Assembly (NCBI RefSeq): GCF_904426505.1
Contig: NZ_CAJGBN010000013.1
Coordinates: 1-64,000, forward strand
Source of the DNA: Rubrivivax sp. A210
GTDB lineage: Bacteria; Pseudomonadota; Gammaproteobacteria; Burkholderiales; Burkholderiaceae_C
Reading direction: 5' to 3'
Length of the DNA: 64,000 bases
Shown here: piece after piece, positions 49,023 through 58,168 of the stretch
Position numbering within the stretch: position 1 is the stretch's first letter
Layout: every line of letters starts with the position of its first letter
Position numbers and translations under genes: made by a program
The notes under the pieces: generated by a model
The model's database searches: none
What the model was told of the DNA's origin: nothing
The model's input: only the letters and a program-made list of their open reading frames with translations

Positions 49023-49907
49023 TTATAGCCAGTAGACCAGGAAATACAGGCCCAGCCAGACCACGTCGACGAAGTGCCAGTACCAGGCCGCGCCCTCGAA
49101 GCCGAAATGGCGCTCGGGCGTGAAGTGGCCCTTCATCAGGCGGATGGTGATGAAGGTGAGCATCAGCATGCCCACGAAGACGTGGAAGCCATGGAAGCCC
49201 GTGAGCATGAAGAAGGTGGAGCCGAAGATGCCCGAGCTGAGCTTGAGATTCAGCTCGACATAGGCGTGGTGGTATTCATAGGCCTGCACGCCGACGAAGG
49301 TGGCGCCCAGCGCGACCGTGATCCACATCCAGAAAATCGTCTTGGCGCGCTGGTTGGCGATGAGCGCGTGATGGGCAATGGTCAGCGTCACGCCCGAGGT
49401 CAGCAGCAGCGCGGTGTTGATGGTGGGCAGCGGCCAGGGGCCGACGGTGGTGAAGGGCTCCACCGTGCCGGCCGGCGAGGCCGTGATGCCGCCGCCGGCG
49501 CTGGGCCAGATGGCCTTGAAGTCGGGCCACAGCAGCTGGTGGTCGAGGTTGCCCAGCATCGGCAGCGCGTGGACGCGGGCCCAGTAGAGGGCGCCGAAGA
49601 AGGCGGCGAAAAACATCACCTCGCTGAAGATGAACCAGCTCATGCTCCAGCGGAACGAGACATCGACGCGGTCGGAGTACAGCCCGCCCTCGCTCTCGCC
49701 GATGGCCTGGCGGAACCACTGGAACAGCACCGTCAGCCAGACCGCCATGCCGGCCATCAGCACATAGGCCGCCCAGCCGGCGCCGTTGACCCAGCGCGAG
49801 GCGCCGTAGATCACCAGCAGCAGGCCGAAGGACACCATCACCGGATGGCGCGAAGGCGATGGAATGTAGTAGTGCGGCGCGCTGCCCGCGTGGGTGTTGG
49901 CTGACAT
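49023..49907 (-). CDS. ctaE: Cytochrome c oxidase subunit III
   Basis: The 294-residue membrane protein has seven helices and the COX3 hallmarks MSWFIFSEVMFFAAFFGALYW, GVTLTIAHHALI, and YEYHHAYVELNLKLSSGIFGSTFFMLTGFHGFHVFVGM (core TGFHGFHVFVG). WYWHFVDVVWLGLYFLVYW ends the protein. It is the last structural gene of the leftward oxidase operon. Confidence 0.96.
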   Translation of the reverse strand: MSANTHAGSAPHYYIPSPSRHPVMVSFGLLLVIYGASRWVNGAGWAAYVLMAGMAVWLTVLFQWFRQAIGESEGGLYSDRVDVSFRWSMSWFIFSEVMFFAAFFGALYWARVHALPMLGNLDHQLLWPDFKAIWPSAGGGITASPAGTVEPFTTVGPWPLPTINTALLLTSGVTLTIAHHALIANQRAKTIFWMWITVALGATFVGVQAYEYHHAYVELNLKLSSGIFGSTFFMLTGFHGFHVFVGMLMLTFITIRLMKGHFTPERHFGFEGAAWYWHFVDVVWLGLYFLVYWL

Positions 49908-49953
49908 GGGGGTGACCCTCCTCGATCCCGGAAAACGAATTGGTTTGGACTGT

Positions 49954-50181
49954 TCAGGTGGCAACGCCGCTGGCGACCACCCAGCGCACCAGCACCACGA
50001 TGGCGGCGACGAAAAGCACCGCGGCGAGGATGCCGGCAATGATCAGGTGCAGCGGGTTGAGCTTGCCCACATCCTGCTCCCAGTCAGCACGCCGGCGCAC
50101 GCCGAAGAAGGACCAGGCCACGGCACGCACCGTCTGCAGCAGCGAAGCGGGGCGCTGGGCGGCCTGCTTGAGATCGCTCAT
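49954..50181 (-). CDS. DUF2970 small membrane protein
   Basis: The 75-residue protein has the DUF2970 pattern: LLQTVRAVAWSFFGVRRRADWEQD and then LNPLHLIIAGILAAVLFVAAIVVLV (one helix). This small protein is constant between ctaG and ctaE in betaproteobacteria and is of unknown role. Its ATG overlaps the ctaG stop by four bases. Confidence 0.9.
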   Translation of the reverse strand: MSDLKQAAQRPASLLQTVRAVAWSFFGVRRRADWEQDVGKLNPLHLIIAGILAAVLFVAAIVVLVRWVVASGVAT

Positions 50182-50777
50182 GCCCCCGCTCCCTTGGGCG
50201 CCGCCGGCACCTTGCCGCCGACCTCGAAGAAGGTGTAGGACAGGGTGATGGTGGTGACGTCGCGCGGCAGCTTGGGGTCGATCACGAAGACCACCGGCCA
50301 CTGCTTGCTCTCGCCCGGCGCCAGCGTCCACTCGTTGAAGCAGAAGCACTGGACCTTGTTGAAATGGGCGCCGGACTGCATGGGCGCATAGCTCGGAATG
50401 GCCTGGGCGACCATGGCCCGGTTCTGCGGATTGCGGAACTCGTACATCACCGTGACCATCTCGCCCGGGTGGGCCGAGACCGAGCGCTGGCCGGGCTTGA
50501 ACTCCCAGGGCCCGCGCGCATTGGCGTCGAACTCCACCGTGATGCTGCGCGTGAGGTCGACCTGGGTGTTGGCCTGCGCCTTGGCGGCGCCCGCGGCCCA
50601 GTTGCCCGAGGCGACGCGCTGCTCGGCGAGCGACAGCACATTGATGCCCAGCGCGTCGCAGATGGCGCGGTACATCGGCACCAGCGCATAGCCGAAGCCG
50701 AACATCACCGCGGTGATGACCAGCAGCTTGGCGAGCAGGCGCCGGTTGTCCAGCAGCAGCGCGGGCAGGGCGACCAT
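50178..50777 (-). CDS. ctaG: Cytochrome c oxidase assembly protein CtaG/Cox11
   Basis: The 199-residue protein has one N-terminal membrane helix (LLVITAVMFGFGYALVPMY) and a periplasmic domain with the copper site CFCFNEW (Cys144, Cys146). TVEFDANARGPWEFKP and ITLSYTFFEVGG are the family beta strands. It inserts copper into the CuB site of subunit I. The third Cys at 40 (RAICDALG), needed for copper transfer in homologues, is present. Confidence 0.95.
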   Translation of the reverse strand: MVALPALLLDNRRLLAKLLVITAVMFGFGYALVPMYRAICDALGINVLSLAEQRVASGNWAAGAAKAQANTQVDLTRSITVEFDANARGPWEFKPGQRSVSAHPGEMVTVMYEFRNPQNRAMVAQAIPSYAPMQSGAHFNKVQCFCFNEWTLAPGESKQWPVVFVIDPKLPRDVTTITLSYTFFEVGGKVPAAPKGAGA

Positions 50778-50782
50778 GCGGC

Positions 50783-50902
50783 TCAGGGGCCCAGCCAGAC
50801 AATCTTGGCGACGAAGCCCAGGCCGAAGAGCAGCGCCGCCAGGCCCAGGCCCAGCGCGAGCCGGACGTTGGCCTTGCGTTGTTGCTGCTCGCCGCCGCTC
50901 AT
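50783..50902 (-). CDS. Cytochrome oxidase small assembly protein
   Basis: The 39-residue protein is a basic N-terminus (SGGEQQQRKANVR) and one helix (LALGLGLAALLFGLGFVAKIVWLG). It lies between ctaD and ctaG, five bases before ctaG. Such single-helix proteins at this place in betaproteobacteria are known as small oxidase assembly proteins. Synteny supports it more than its short sequence does. Confidence 0.75.
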   Translation of the reverse strand: MSGGEQQQRKANVRLALGLGLAALLFGLGFVAKIVWLGP

Positions 50903-50916
50903 GTCGGTGCCTGGCC

Positions 50917-52551
50917 TCAACCGATCACGCGCGTGGCGCTGGCGTCGAGCTTGGGCGGCGTCTCGAAGGTGTGCCAGGGCGCCGGCGACGGCACTTCCCA
51001 CTCCAGGCCCTCGGCGCCTTCCCAGGGCTTCTGCGGCGCGGGCTCGCCCTTGCCCTGCATCGCCGGCAGCACGACGAAGAAGAAGAAGTAGACCTGCATC
51101 AGGCCGAAGCCGAAGGCGCCGACGGTGGCGAGGGCGTTGAAGTCGGCGAACTGCATCGGGTAGTCGGCATAGCGGCGCGGCATGCCGGCGAGGCCGAGGA
51201 AGTGCATCGGGAAGAAGGTGACGTTGAAGAAGATGATCGAGCCCCAGAAATGGATCTTGCCGCGGGTCTCGGAATACATCACGCCGGTCCACTTGGGCGC
51301 CCAGTAGTAGTAGCCGGCGAACATCGCGAACAGCGAGCCGGCCACCAGCACGTAGTGGAAGTGGGCCACCACGTAGTAGGTGTCCTGGATCTGGATGTCG
51401 ATCGGCGCCATGGCGCAGATGAGGCCGGTGAAGCCGCCCATCGTGAACACGAAGAGGAAGCCCACGGCCCACAGCATGGGCGACTCGAAGGTCATGGAGC
51501 CGCGCCACATGGTGGCCAGCCAGTTGAAGATCTTCACGCCGGTGGGCACCGCGATCAGCATCGTCGCGTACATGAAGAAGAGCTGCCCCGTCACCGGCAT
51601 GCCGGTGGTGTACATGTGGTGGGCCCAGACGATGAAGGACAGGATGGCGATCGACGAGGTCGCGTACACCATGCTGGTGTAGCCGAACAGACGCTTGCGC
51701 GCAAAGGCCGGGATGATGGCGCTGACGATGCCGAAGGCCGGCAGGATCATGATGTAGACCTCGGGATGACCGAAGAACCAGAAGATGTGCTGGTACATGA
51801 TCGGGTCACCGCCGCCGGCGGGGTTGAAGAAGCTGGTGCCGAAGTGGCGGTCGGTCAGCGTCATCGTGATGGCACCGGCCAGCACCGGCATCACCGCGAT
51901 CAGCAGGTAGGCGGTGATGAGCCAGGTCCAGGCGAACAGCGGCATCTTCATCAGCGTCATGCCGGGCGCGCGCATGTTGAGGATGGTGACGATGATGTTG
52001 ATCGAGCCCATGATGGAACTGGCGCCCATGATGTGCATGGCAAAGATGCCGGCGTCCATGCTGGGGCCCATCTGCAGCGTCAGCGGCGCGTAGAGCGTCC
52101 AGCCCGCGGCGGGCGCGCCGCCGGGCATGAAGAAGCCTCCCACCAGCATCAGCGCGGCCGGAATCAGCAGCCAGAAGCTGAGGTTGTTCATGCGCGCGAA
52201 GGCCATGTCGGCGGCGCCGATCTGCAGCGGCAGCATCCAGTTCGCGAAGCCCACGAAGGCCGGCATGATGGCGCCGAAGACCATGATCAGGCCGTGCATC
52301 GTGGTGAGCTGGTTGAACAGCTCGGGGTTCACGAACTGCAGCCCGGGCTGGAACAGCTCGGCGCGTATGCCCAGGGCCAGCACGCCACCCACCATCAGCA
52401 TCGTGAAGCTGAACAGCAGGTACATCGTGCCGATGTCCTTGTGGTTGGTGGCGAACAGCCAGCGTCGCCAGCCATGCGGATGGCCGTGGTCGTGGTCGTG
52501 GCCGTGGTCAGAGTGACCGGCGTGGCCGTGGGGGTCGAGGACTGCGCTCAT
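50917..52551 (-). CDS. ctaD: Cytochrome c oxidase subunit I
   Basis: The 544-residue catalytic subunit has 12 helices and the heme-copper signature. WFFGHPEVYIMILPAFG holds CuB ligand His and the cross-linked Tyr. VWAHHMYTTG supplies the next two CuB His residues. HFHYVLVAGSLFA gives both the heme a3 and heme a ligands. ATNHKDIGTMYLLFS is the usual start. The N-terminus is His-rich (HGHAGHSDHGHDHDHGHPHG), an unusual tail that could bind copper or other metals. Confidence 0.97.
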   Translation of the reverse strand: MSAVLDPHGHAGHSDHGHDHDHGHPHGWRRWLFATNHKDIGTMYLLFSFTMLMVGGVLALGIRAELFQPGLQFVNPELFNQLTTMHGLIMVFGAIMPAFVGFANWMLPLQIGAADMAFARMNNLSFWLLIPAALMLVGGFFMPGGAPAAGWTLYAPLTLQMGPSMDAGIFAMHIMGASSIMGSINIIVTILNMRAPGMTLMKMPLFAWTWLITAYLLIAVMPVLAGAITMTLTDRHFGTSFFNPAGGGDPIMYQHIFWFFGHPEVYIMILPAFGIVSAIIPAFARKRLFGYTSMVYATSSIAILSFIVWAHHMYTTGMPVTGQLFFMYATMLIAVPTGVKIFNWLATMWRGSMTFESPMLWAVGFLFVFTMGGFTGLICAMAPIDIQIQDTYYVVAHFHYVLVAGSLFAMFAGYYYWAPKWTGVMYSETRGKIHFWGSIIFFNVTFFPMHFLGLAGMPRRYADYPMQFADFNALATVGAFGFGLMQVYFFFFVVLPAMQGKGEPAPQKPWEGAEGLEWEVPSPAPWHTFETPPKLDASATRVIG

Positions 52552-52581
52552 GTCGTGATTCCTTGGGGCTTGGTCCAGCGA

Positions 52582-53778
52582 TTACTTGCGGGCGGCAACG
52601 ACCTGGGACGGCTGCACGGCCTGCCCGGTCTTGTTGCTCCAATGGTTCTTGGTGTAGGTGATGACGGCCGCGATCTCGGTGTCGGAGAGCGACTTCCAGG
52701 CCGGCATGGTGCCGTTGTTCTGGCCGTTGAGCAGCACCGCAATCTGCTTGCCGGCGTCGGCATCCTGCACCACGGCGGCGCCGTCCAGCGGCTTGATCGG
52801 GCCTGCGCCCTTGCCGTCGGGCCGGTGGCAGGCGGCGCAGTTGGCGGCATAGACCTTTTCGCCGCGGGCAACCAGATCCGCCAGCTGCCAGACCTTGGCC
52901 GGGTCGTCGGCCGCGGCGGCCATGGCCTTCTTCTGGCCCTCCACCCACTTGGCATAGTCGGCCTGGCTCAGCACCTTGACGTGGATCGGCATGTAGGCGT
53001 GCTCCTTGCCGCACAGCTCGGCGCACTGGCCGTAGAAATCACCCGTCTTCTCCGCACGGAACCAGGTGTCGCGCACGAAGCCGGGGATGGCGTCCTGCTT
53101 GACGCCCAGGGCCGGCACCATCCAGGCGTGGATGACGTCGTTGGCGGTGGTGATGATGCGCACCTTGCGGTCCACCGGCACCACCAGCGGGTTGTCCACC
53201 TTGAGCAGGTAGTCGTCGCCGGCCGGCTTGCCGGCGTCGGACATCAGGCGCTGGGCATTGTCCAGCGTCGACAGGAAGGCGATGCCCTCGCCCTCGCCCT
53301 TGAGGTAGTCGTAGCCCCACTTCCACTGGTATCCGGTGGCCTTGATGGTGAGGTCGGCATTGCTGGTGTCCTTCATCGCCACCACGGTGCGCGTGGCCAT
53401 CGCGCCCATCGCGATGACGATGACGAAGGGCACGACGGTCCAGGCGATCTCCACCGCCACGCTCTCGTGGAAGTTGGCCGCCTTGTGGCCGATGGACTTG
53501 CGGTGCTTGAGGATGGAATAGAACATCACGCCGAACACGGCGACGAAGATCACCACGCAGACGACGAGCATGAAGTTGTGCAGCCAGTGCTGCTGCTCGG
53601 CGATGCGGGTGACAGCCGGATGCAAGTCCAGCTGGCGCACGGCGGGGCCGCCGGGCAGGTCATTCACCGCCTGGGCAGCGCCAGCGGCGAGCCCGGCGCC
53701 GGTGGCAAACAAGGCCTGCAAGGCGCGGTTGACGAGGCGGTGTCGCGGGGCGAAGGTGTTCATCATCGTCGTCGTCAT
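52582..53778 (-). CDS. ctaC: Cytochrome c oxidase subunit II with fused cytochrome c
   Basis: The 398-residue protein has a signal region, two membrane helices (about 68-90 and 109-128) and a CuA domain with GDFYGQCAELCGKEHAYMPIH (Cys252, Cys256, His260, Met263; His217 in DVIHAWM). A C-terminal heme c domain with CAACH at 314-318 follows. The fused cytochrome c makes this a caa3-type subunit II, which can accept electrons directly. The ATG at 53778 is used; the ATG at 53763 is possible. It starts the leftward oxidase operon. Confidence 0.95.
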   Translation of the reverse strand: MTTTMMNTFAPRHRLVNRALQALFATGAGLAAGAAQAVNDLPGGPAVRQLDLHPAVTRIAEQQHWLHNFMLVVCVVIFVAVFGVMFYSILKHRKSIGHKAANFHESVAVEIAWTVVPFVIVIAMGAMATRTVVAMKDTSNADLTIKATGYQWKWGYDYLKGEGEGIAFLSTLDNAQRLMSDAGKPAGDDYLLKVDNPLVVPVDRKVRIITTANDVIHAWMVPALGVKQDAIPGFVRDTWFRAEKTGDFYGQCAELCGKEHAYMPIHVKVLSQADYAKWVEGQKKAMAAAADDPAKVWQLADLVARGEKVYAANCAACHRPDGKGAGPIKPLDGAAVVQDADAGKQIAVLLNGQNNGTMPAWKSLSDTEIAAVITYTKNHWSNKTGQAVQPSQVVAARK

Positions 53779-54072
53779 TTCAGTTCGAATCGTTCTCGGG
53801 CCAGACCGGCATGCTGCGCTGGATACGCCACCGGCCCCGGCAACCCCTGCAGCGCCCGCGGCGCGCAGCGCCATCGACCGGGGATTGGGGACAAGGGTTG
53901 CGGACATCCGGCAAACGTGTGATGAAAGAGGCGGAAACAGCGGCGGAAATACGCGTGAAGCGCAGCAGGTCGAAAGCCGGCAGCCCGACCGCAAAGCGGC
54001 GGATTCTAGCCCCGGGGTAAGTCTCATTTGAGGTCTCGGGGAAAGCCCTAGGCCAACCTCGGGCCCCGACTC
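53779..54072 (-). other. Non-coding stretch upstream of the oxidase operon
   Basis: These 294 bases between the BioC-like stop and ctaC hold no gene I can support. On the leftward strand TAGAAT (54003-54008) could serve as a -10 box but has no good -35 at the right distance. It is the expected place of the oxidase operon promoter. Confidence 0.4.
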
Positions 54073-55011
54073 TCAGGCCGGTTTGCGCCCGGCGCGCGCC
54101 ATCGTGCGCAGGTCTTCCAGAGCCACCGCGGTCTCGGCCGCCACGCGCGGGCGCGGCGGGGGCCTGAAGGCATGGCCGTAGACGATCTCGAAGGCCAGCG
54201 AGACACGGCCGTCGGCACCGGCCCGCGCGTTGATGGCCGCGGCCAGGCGCTCGCGCCAGCGCGGCGTGCGCAGCCCCGGGTGGCGGCGCGCATCGGCATT
54301 GCCGCCCAGGCCGCGCAGCTCGGCCAGCAGCGCATCGGCCGAGGCCCAGGTCAGCGTGAGAATCTCCTGGTCCATCACCGGATCGGCAAAGCCGGCCTCG
54401 ATCAGCATGTCGCCCAGGTCGTGCATGTCGACGAAGGGCGCGAAGGGCGGCGGCCAGCCGGCCTCGGCATAGACGGCAGCAAGCCCGCTGAGCGAGCCCG
54501 GCCCCAGCGTCGAGAACATCAGGAAGCCGTCGACCGCCAGCGCCTGCTGCCAGCGCCGCATCAACGCCTGAGGGTCGGCCTCCAGGTGCAGATGCATATT
54601 GGCCCACAGCAGCTCGGCCGCACCAGGGGCCGGCGCATCGCCCTCGACCAGCGCCGGCGCCGCACCGGCCCAGCGCCGCGGCGACCACCAGGGTTGCTGC
54701 AGCGCGGCGGCGCTGACGCGGTGGCGTTCGGTGTCGCTTTCCAGCCCCAGCCACTGCGCCTTGGGATAGGCCTGGCCCAGCACCGCCTGGCTGGCGCCGA
54801 GAAAGGCGCCCCAGTCGAGCACGCGCTTGGGCTGCAGGCGTACCACCGACAGCCGCTCGGCCATGCGCCGCGCCACTTCGCCATGCAGCCAGGGCGGCGC
54901 CTCGGCACGGTTCAGGCGCCGCCGCTGGTGTGCCAGCGCGGGCTCGGCCACGGGGCGGCGCGCATTGCGCGAGCTGGGGACGTTTGCGGCGCTGGGGTCG
55001 GGTTCGGCCAT
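54073..55011 (-). CDS. BioC-like SAM-dependent methyltransferase
   Basis: The 312-residue protein has a degenerate motif I (VLDWGAFLGASQAVL), then GLESDTERH, LLWANMHLHLEADPQ and GFLMFSTLGPGSLSGL. FVDMHDLGDMLIEAGFADPVMD is a good match to the late region of BioC malonyl-ACP methyltransferases. However, motif I has Ala/Leu where the GxGxG Gly residues belong, so SAM binding may be altered. It is divergent from comF; the two start codons are 22 bases apart. Confidence 0.78.
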   Translation of the reverse strand: MAEPDPSAANVPSSRNARRPVAEPALAHQRRRLNRAEAPPWLHGEVARRMAERLSVVRLQPKRVLDWGAFLGASQAVLGQAYPKAQWLGLESDTERHRVSAAALQQPWWSPRRWAGAAPALVEGDAPAPGAAELLWANMHLHLEADPQALMRRWQQALAVDGFLMFSTLGPGSLSGLAAVYAEAGWPPPFAPFVDMHDLGDMLIEAGFADPVMDQEILTLTWASADALLAELRGLGGNADARRHPGLRTPRWRERLAAAINARAGADGRVSLAFEIVYGHAFRPPPRPRVAAETAVALEDLRTMARAGRKPA

Positions 55012-55033
55012 GGGCAAACTGTATATTGGCCGC

Positions 55034-55726
55034 ATGCGCCGCCCCTTCATGCCCGGTCAGTGCGAGATCTGCCGGCAATGGACGAGCGCGGCGCTGTGTA
55101 CCGACTGCATGGCCCGCTTTGGCGCACCCCGCCCGCGCTGCCGCCGTTGCGCCCTGCCGCTGGGCCTGGCAGCCGCGGCCTGCGGCGAATGCCTGCGCCA
55201 GCCGCCGCCCTTCGAGGCCGCGGTGTGTGCCGTCGACTACGGATTCCCCTGGGACCGCGTGATCGCCGACTTCAAGTTCCATGGCCGTTCTGAGCTGGCC
55301 GGCGTGCTGGCAGGGCCGCTGCTGGATGCGCTCGCCGTGGCAGCACTGCCGCGCGTAGCCGCCGTGCTGCCGGTGCCGCTGGCGCCGCCGCGCCTGGCCG
55401 AGCGCGGCTACAACCAGGCCTGGGAGCTGGCGCGGCGCCTCGCCGCAGCGCTGGGACTGCCGGCCCATGGCGATCTGCTCCAGCGCACGCTGGATACCGC
55501 CCACCAGGCTGGCCTGCCGCGCACCGAGCGCCAGCGCAATCTGGCCGGCGCCTTCATGGTCGACCCACGCCGCCGCAATGCGCTGCAGGGACGCGCGCTG
55601 GCGCTGGTGGACGACGTGATGACCACCGGCGCCACCCTGCGCGAGGCCGCGGCCCAGCTGCTGCGCGCTGGTGCCGCCTCGGTGCAGGTATGGGTGGTGG
55701 CGCGCACGCCCACACCGGGCGATTGA
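55034..55726 (+). CDS. ComF-family phosphoribosyltransferase-like protein
   Basis: The 230-residue protein has the ComF double zinc motif (CEICRQW...CTDC and CRRC...CGEC), CAVDYGFPWDRVIADFKFHGR, and the PRPP loop ALVDDVMTTGATLREAA near 196. ERGYNQAWELAR is another ComF hallmark. ComF proteins support DNA uptake. The start at 55034 is one choice; ATGs at 55010 and 55049 are also in frame. A TATATT at 55022-55027 lies only a few bases before 55034, so a leaderless or nearly leaderless message is possible. Confidence 0.87.
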   Translation: MRRPFMPGQCEICRQWTSAALCTDCMARFGAPRPRCRRCALPLGLAAAACGECLRQPPPFEAAVCAVDYGFPWDRVIADFKFHGRSELAGVLAGPLLDALAVAALPRVAAVLPVPLAPPRLAERGYNQAWELARRLAAALGLPAHGDLLQRTLDTAHQAGLPRTERQRNLAGAFMVDPRRRNALQGRALALVDDVMTTGATLREAAAQLLRAGAASVQVWVVARTPTPGD

Positions 55727-55731
55727 TCGAG

Positions 55732-56202
55732 ATGTTCCACATCGTCCTCGTCGCGCCGGAGATCCCGCCCAACACCGGCAATGTGATCCGCCTGGCGGCC
55801 AACACCGGCTGCACGCTGCACCTCGTCGAGCCGCTGGGCTTTGCGATGGAAGACAAGCTGCTGCGCCGCGCCGGGCTCGACTACCACGAGACCGCGCGTG
55901 TGCGCCGCCATGCCTCGTGGGCCGCGCTGCTGCAGGCCGAGGCGCCCGAAGCCGGCCGCTGCTATGCCTTCACGACCCAGGGCGCCCAGCCGCTGGCCGC
56001 AATGCGCTGGCAACCGGGCGACTGGCTGGTGTTCGGCAGCGAGACCGCCGGCCTGCCGCCGGCACTGCGCGAGAGCTTTCCGCCGGCGCAGCGCGTGCGC
56101 CTGCCCATGCGCGCCGGCCAGCGCAGCCTCAACCTCAGCAACGCCGTGGCGGTAGCAGTGTTCGAGGCCTGGCGGCAGCAGGGCTACGAGGGCGCGGCCT
56201 GA
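55732..56202 (+). CDS. trmL: tRNA (cytidine(34)-2'-O)-methyltransferase
   Basis: The 156-residue SPOUT protein starts MFHIVLVAPEIPPNTGNVIRLAANTG (core PEIPPNTGNVIRLAANTG). It has LVFGSETAGLPPAL near 101 and MRAGQRSLNLSNAVAVAVFEAWRQ at the knot end. These match TrmL, which methylates the wobble base of certain tRNA-Leu species. Its length matches the E. coli protein (157). It follows comF by five bases. Confidence 0.95.
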   Translation: MFHIVLVAPEIPPNTGNVIRLAANTGCTLHLVEPLGFAMEDKLLRRAGLDYHETARVRRHASWAALLQAEAPEAGRCYAFTTQGAQPLAAMRWQPGDWLVFGSETAGLPPALRESFPPAQRVRLPMRAGQRSLNLSNAVAVAVFEAWRQQGYEGAA

Positions 56203-56220
56203 GGCGGCCTTGGCCTCGCG

Positions 56221-57213
56221 CTAACCAAACGCGGATTCAGCGCGCGACTGGCGCGCCATCAAGCGCGTCATCGCCTCGGCAGGCGGCAAGCGGCCTTCGA
56301 GCACATCGACCACGGCCTCGGTGATGGGCAGCTCGACGCCCAGGCCTCGCGCACGCGTCAGCGCGGTGGCGGCGGTGGGCACGCCTTCGGCGACATGGCC
56401 CAGCGAGGCCAGGGCCTGGGCCAGGCTTTGGCCGGCGGCCAGCAGCAGGCCGACGCGGCGGTTGCGCGACAGGTCGCCGGTGGCGGTGAGCACGAGGTCG
56501 CCCAGGCCCGACAGGCCCATGAAGGTTTCGGCACGCGCACCCAGGGCCAGGCCCAGGCGGGTCATCTCGGCCAGGCCGCGCGTGATGAGGGCGGCGCGCG
56601 CATTGAGCCCGGCCTGCGGCATGCCGTCGACGATGCCGGTGGCAATGGCAAGCACGTTCTTGAGCGCGCCGCCGACCTCGACGCCGACGATGTCGGCGCT
56701 GGTGTAGACGCGCAGTGCCTCGCTGTGAAAGGCGGCCACCGCGGCGGTGGCGAGTTCGGCGTCGGCGCTGGCCGCGACCAGGGCCGTGGGCTGCTGGCGC
56801 GCCACCTCGAGCGCGAAGCTCGGGCCCGACAGCACGCCGCAGGCCGAGCCCGGGCGCAGCTGGCGCGCCAACTCGTGGCCGAGGGCGCCGCTGCCGGCCT
56901 CAAAGCCCTTGCACAGCCAGAGCGCGGCACGCGCATCGGGCAGCGATGAAAGCTGCTCGCGCAGCCCCGCCATCGGCGTGGCGATGACGGTGAGGCCGCC
57001 GGCCGCATGGGCCAGCGCCTGTTGCCGGTCGGCCGTGACGCGCAGCGCCGGCGGCAGTTCAACCTCGGGCAGGTAGCGCGCGTTGCGGCGCTCGTCCGCA
57101 AGGGCTACGGCCTGGGCGGCGTCGCGCGCCCACAGCAGCACCTCATGGCGGGGCGCCGCCGCGGCGGCCAGCGCCGTGCCCCAGGCGCCGGCGCCGAGGA
57201 CCGCGATCTTCAT
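56221..57213 (-). CDS. gpsA: Glycerol-3-phosphate dehydrogenase (NAD(P)+)
   Basis: The 330-residue enzyme starts [18 protein letters not shown], the dinucleotide site. It has [38 protein letters not shown] with the catalytic Lys, and [21 protein letters not shown]. It makes sn-glycerol 3-phosphate for phospholipids. The rhodanese-grxC-secB-gpsA order is characteristic of Burkholderiales. Confidence 0.97.
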   Translation of the reverse strand: MKIAVLGAGAWGTALAAAAAPRHEVLLWARDAAQAVALADERRNARYLPEVELPPALRVTADRQQALAHAAGGLTVIATPMAGLREQLSSLPDARAALWLCKGFEAGSGALGHELARQLRPGSACGVLSGPSFALEVARQQPTALVAASADAELATAAVAAFHSEALRVYTSADIVGVEVGGALKNVLAIATGIVDGMPQAGLNARAALITRGLAEMTRLGLALGARAETFMGLSGLGDLVLTATGDLSRNRRVGLLLAAGQSLAQALASLGHVAEGVPTAATALTRARGLGVELPITEAVVDVLEGRLPPAEAMTRLMARQSRAESAFG

Positions 57214-57232
57214 CGCCGGCCCCGTGCCTTCT

Positions 57233-57706
57233 TCAGTTGGCGCCGGTGATGATGCGCGAGCCGTTGCCCGACTGCGCCGCGGCGGCCTGCGCCTGCTGGG
57301 CCTCGAACATGGCCTGGAAATTGACTTCGGTCAGCAGAATGGGCGGGAAGCCGGCGCGCGTGCAGACATCGGAGACGATGGCGCGCAGGTAGGGGTAGAC
57401 CATCTGCGGGCAGACGATGCTGATGATGCCCTGCATCTGCTCATCGGGCACGTTGCGGATCTCGAAGATGCCGGCCTGCTTGGCCTCCACCAGGAACAGC
57501 ACCTTGTCCTTCACCTTGGTGGTGACGGTGGCGGTGACGGTGACCTCGAAGACGCCGTCGGCCACCGGCTCGGCGCCCATGGCCAGATTGATGTCAACCT
57601 GGGGCTGGGCCTGCTCGAGCAGGATCTGCGGCGAATTGGGCTGCTCGAGCGACAGATCCTTGAGGTACATGCGCTGGATCTGGAAAACGGGAGTCTCGTC
57701 GGCCAT
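57233..57706 (-). CDS. secB: Protein-export chaperone SecB
   Basis: The 157-residue chaperone has [23 protein letters not shown], then [41 protein letters not shown] and the SecA-binding end [17 protein letters not shown]. It holds preproteins unfolded for SecA. Length is normal (155). It lies 19 bases before gpsA. Confidence 0.97.
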   Translation of the reverse strand: MADETPVFQIQRMYLKDLSLEQPNSPQILLEQAQPQVDINLAMGAEPVADGVFEVTVTATVTTKVKDKVLFLVEAKQAGIFEIRNVPDEQMQGIISIVCPQMVYPYLRAIVSDVCTRAGFPPILLTEVNFQAMFEAQQAQAAAAQSGNGSRIITGAN

Positions 57707-57833
57707 GTCGGTTCCAAGAGTGACGGAAAGTGCGAAGAAAAGCCCGACGCCGCCATGGCGCCGGACCGCAACCCCGGATTATCGCCGAGCGCCCGCGCCC
57801 GCCCGGGGCCGCGCCGTGATCAAGTGCCGGGTG

Positions 57834-58091
57834 TCAAATGCCCAGCAGGGGCCGCAGGCCGCCGCGCTGGTCGAGCGCCATCAGGTCGTCGCAGCCGCCG
57901 ACATGGGTGTCGCCAATGAAGATCTGCGGCACGGTGCGGCGGCCGGTGAGGCTCATCATGCGCTCGCGCTCGGCGGGGTCGAGATCGACACGGATCTCCT
58001 CGATGGCTTCGACGCCCCGCTGCTTGAGCAACGCCTTGGCGCGCACACAGAAGGGGCAGACCTGGGTCGTGTACATCCGGACCGGTGTCAT
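57834..58091 (-). CDS. grxC: Glutaredoxin 3
   Basis: The 85-residue protein has VRMYTTQVCPFCVRAKALL, with the redox site CPFC (Cys12, Cys15), TVPQIFIGDTHVGGCDDL with the cis-Pro glutathione site, and a C-terminal end ALDQRGGLRPLLG. The first position after the redox Cys is Phe rather than Tyr. It reduces ribonucleotide reductase and protein-glutathione disulfides. Confidence 0.95.
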   Translation of the reverse strand: MTPVRMYTTQVCPFCVRAKALLKQRGVEAIEEIRVDLDPAERERMMSLTGRRTVPQIFIGDTHVGGCDDLMALDQRGGLRPLLGI

Positions 58092-58168
58092 GCGGAGGCT
58101 CGGTAGTCCAAAACCTGCATTGTCCTGCGCCGCCCTGCCCTTTGCCGGCGCCGGCCTTCAGCGGCGGT

